Source of the DNA: Aeromonas bestiarum
Lineage (GTDB): Bacteria; Pseudomonadota; Gammaproteobacteria; Enterobacterales; Aeromonadaceae
Reading direction: 5' to 3'
Assembly: GCF_000819745.1 (NCBI RefSeq)
Contig: NZ_CDDA01000022.1
Location: 1-64,000, forward strand
Length of the DNA stretch: 64,000 nt
The notes under the pieces were generated by a model. That model was not told the DNA's origin and ran no database searches. It saw nothing but the letters and a program-made list of their open reading frames with translations. Positions 62,909-64,000 of this stretch are shown one piece after another (within the stretch, counting starts at the first letter, position 1; every line of letters starts with the position of its first letter). Made by a program: the position numbers and the translations under genes.

Positions 62909-63673
62909 ATGAAGAAAGCGCTCCTCGGCAGCCTGGTTTCGGCCGCCTTGCTGACCAGCTTCAATCTGAGTGCCGCCTCTGCCGGTCAGGCAGTGGACGC
63001 TCAAGCCGCCACCGACAATGCATCCAAAGTTTCCCAGCAGAAGATCGACAACTACGCCGAGTCTGCCGAGTCTGCCCTGGCGCAGTACAAGGCCGCCTTG
63101 CGTCAGGTCGACAGTCTGCGCACCTACAACGAGCAAGTGGGCAAGATGGTCGACTCCCAGACCACAGAGCTGGCCTCGATGCAGCGCCAGATCGCCCAGA
63201 TCGACCAGACCAGCACCGAAGTGGTGCCCCTGATGCTCAAGATGATCGACTCCCTCGATCAGTTCGTCTCTCTGGATCTGCCGTTCCAGAAGGTCGAGCG
63301 GGAGGACCGCGTGGCGGCCCTGACCGATCTGATGAACAGGGCCGATGTCACCATCTCCGAGAAATACCGCAAGATCCTGGAGGCCTACCAGATCGAGGAG
63401 GGCTTCAGCCGAACCATAGAGTCCTACAAGGCCAGCCTGGACAAGGCCGGCACCGAGAAGACCTATGAGTTCCTGCGCGTCGGCCGCATCGCCTTGCTCT
63501 ACCAATCCCCGGATGGCAACGAGACCGGCATGTGGAACAAGAAGACCCGTCAATGGGAAGAGTTGCCCCAGGAGTATCGCAGTGCAGTAGAACAGGGCTT
63601 GCGTATCGCCAAGAAGCAGGCGCCCCCCGCGCTCATCAAGCTGCCGGTTCAAACTGCGGAGAAAGCATCATGA
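62909..63673 (+). CDS. DUF3450 periplasmic protein
   Basis: Secreted coiled-coil protein of 254 residues with a signal peptide ending LSAASAG. The body is helical with long heptad-like stretches (SAESALAQYKAALRQVDSLRTYNEQVGKMVDSQTTELASMQRQIAQID) and a C-terminal VGRIALLYQSPDGNETGMWNKKTRQWEELP. DUF3450 proteins occur next to ExbB/ExbD/TonB2 genes and TonB receptors. I chose ATG 62909 (AAGGAC upstream) over ATG 62888. Its stop overlaps the next ATG. Confidence 0.85.
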   Translation: MKKALLGSLVSAALLTSFNLSAASAGQAVDAQAATDNASKVSQQKIDNYAESAESALAQYKAALRQVDSLRTYNEQVGKMVDSQTTELASMQRQIAQIDQTSTEVVPLMLKMIDSLDQFVSLDLPFQKVEREDRVAALTDLMNRADVTISEKYRKILEAYQIEEGFSRTIESYKASLDKAGTEKTYEFLRVGRIALLYQSPDGNETGMWNKKTRQWEELPQEYRSAVEQGLRIAKKQAPPALIKLPVQTAEKAS

Positions 63674-64000
63674 AAGGAATCAAACTTGCCATTGCCTCCC
63701 TGATCGCGGGAGCCACCCTGATCACCCTGCCGGTGACTGCCGCCGAGAAACCGGTGGACTTGAACGCCCTGCTCAATCAGGTCAAGGCCGCCAGTACCAG
63801 CGAATCCCAGCTCAACAAGGAGCGGGAAGCCCGCTTCCTGGCAGACAAAAACGAGCAAGGCGCCCTGCTGGCCAAGGCCAAGGCGGAGCTTGCCGCCGAA
63901 ACCGCCAAGGGGGAGAAGCTCAAGGCCACCTTCGATGCCAATGACAAACAGCTGACAGAGCTGACCGACACCCTGCGCCAGCGTTCCGGCAACATGGGCG
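63670..64000 (+). CDS. MotA/TolQ/ExbB-family proton channel protein, 5' part
   Basis: Start of a gene that runs off the window: 110 codons seen. A signal peptide (ends PVTAAEKP) is followed by a long periplasmic coiled coil (LNQVKAASTSESQLNKEREARF ...), the layout of the large ExbB homologue of TonB2 systems (about 450 residues, TtpC-like in function). The proton-channel helices would lie beyond 64000. ATG 63670 overlaps the DUF3450 stop as ATGA. Confidence 0.78.
   Translation, partial: MKGIKLAIASLIAGATLITLPVTAAEKPVDLNALLNQVKAASTSESQLNKEREARFLADKNEQGALLAKAKAELAAETAKGEKLKATFDANDKQLTELTDTLRQRSGNMG

Overview
The window is about 60% G+C gammaproteobacterial chromosome. Gene content and order (crl-frsA-gpt-pepD, proBA, a nasA/nirBD cluster, an aryl-polyene operon, a TonB2-type energiser) suggest Aeromonas or a close relative. 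This is inference from content; there is no rRNA or marker gene to fix the species. I see no tRNA, rRNA, CRISPR, prophage or transposase gene.

Layout. 0.1-3.5 kb: proVWX osmoprotectant uptake (minus). 4-7.7 kb: folA, yjjPB exporter, a DUF3135 gene, mogA and a frameshifted yaaI-like gene. 7.8-25.2 kb: a complete aryl-polyene (APE) pigment locus, with a long, tightly overlapped minus-strand operon in the order apeC-D-E-F-G-H-I-J-(ammonia lyase)-K-L-M-N-O-P-Q-R, faced by a lipoprotein gene, a methyltransferase gene and a repeat lipoprotein gene. 25.2-30.6 kb: secreted nuclease, di-haem peroxidase, alpha carbonic anhydrase, pseudouridine genes psuK-psuG. 30.7-42 kb: nitrate assimilation (nasA, cobA, nasT, nitrate ABC transporter, nirB, nirD) with terminator hairpins in both leaders and a candidate NtrC/sigma-54 promoter at nasA. 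42-53 kb: SPOUT methyltransferase, a solute-binding protein, usp, an L,D-transpeptidase-like gene, proBA, crl, frsA, gpt, pepD and two small ORFs of 28 and 39 codons. 53.2-59.5 kb: a Yej-like peptide ABC transporter. 60-64 kb: a TonB receptor followed by DUF3450 and an ExbB-like gene cut by the window end.

The most unusual signal is a recurrent pattern I call gene-terminus echoes. At nine gene junctions a short diverged copy of the 5' or 3' end of the adjacent gene lies directly beside the intact gene: apeQ 3', apeK 5', psuG 3', nirB 3', nirB 5', the SPOUT methyltransferase 3' (three tandem copies), proB 3', the peptide-transporter ATPase 5', and yejB 3' (two copies). Several echoes keep the reading frame, differ mostly at synonymous positions, and keep the original ATGA coupling to the next gene. 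The apeK-to-apeQ block and nirB carry echoes on both outer borders. The pattern is what would remain if resident gene blocks had been replaced by diverged orthologues, leaving stubs of the old gene ends. The sequence shows the echoes; the mechanism is inference.

Two related terminal-inverted-repeat elements (MITE-like, 158 and 143 bp) lie in the nitrate cluster, and each ends exactly on a stop codon (nasT, nasA).
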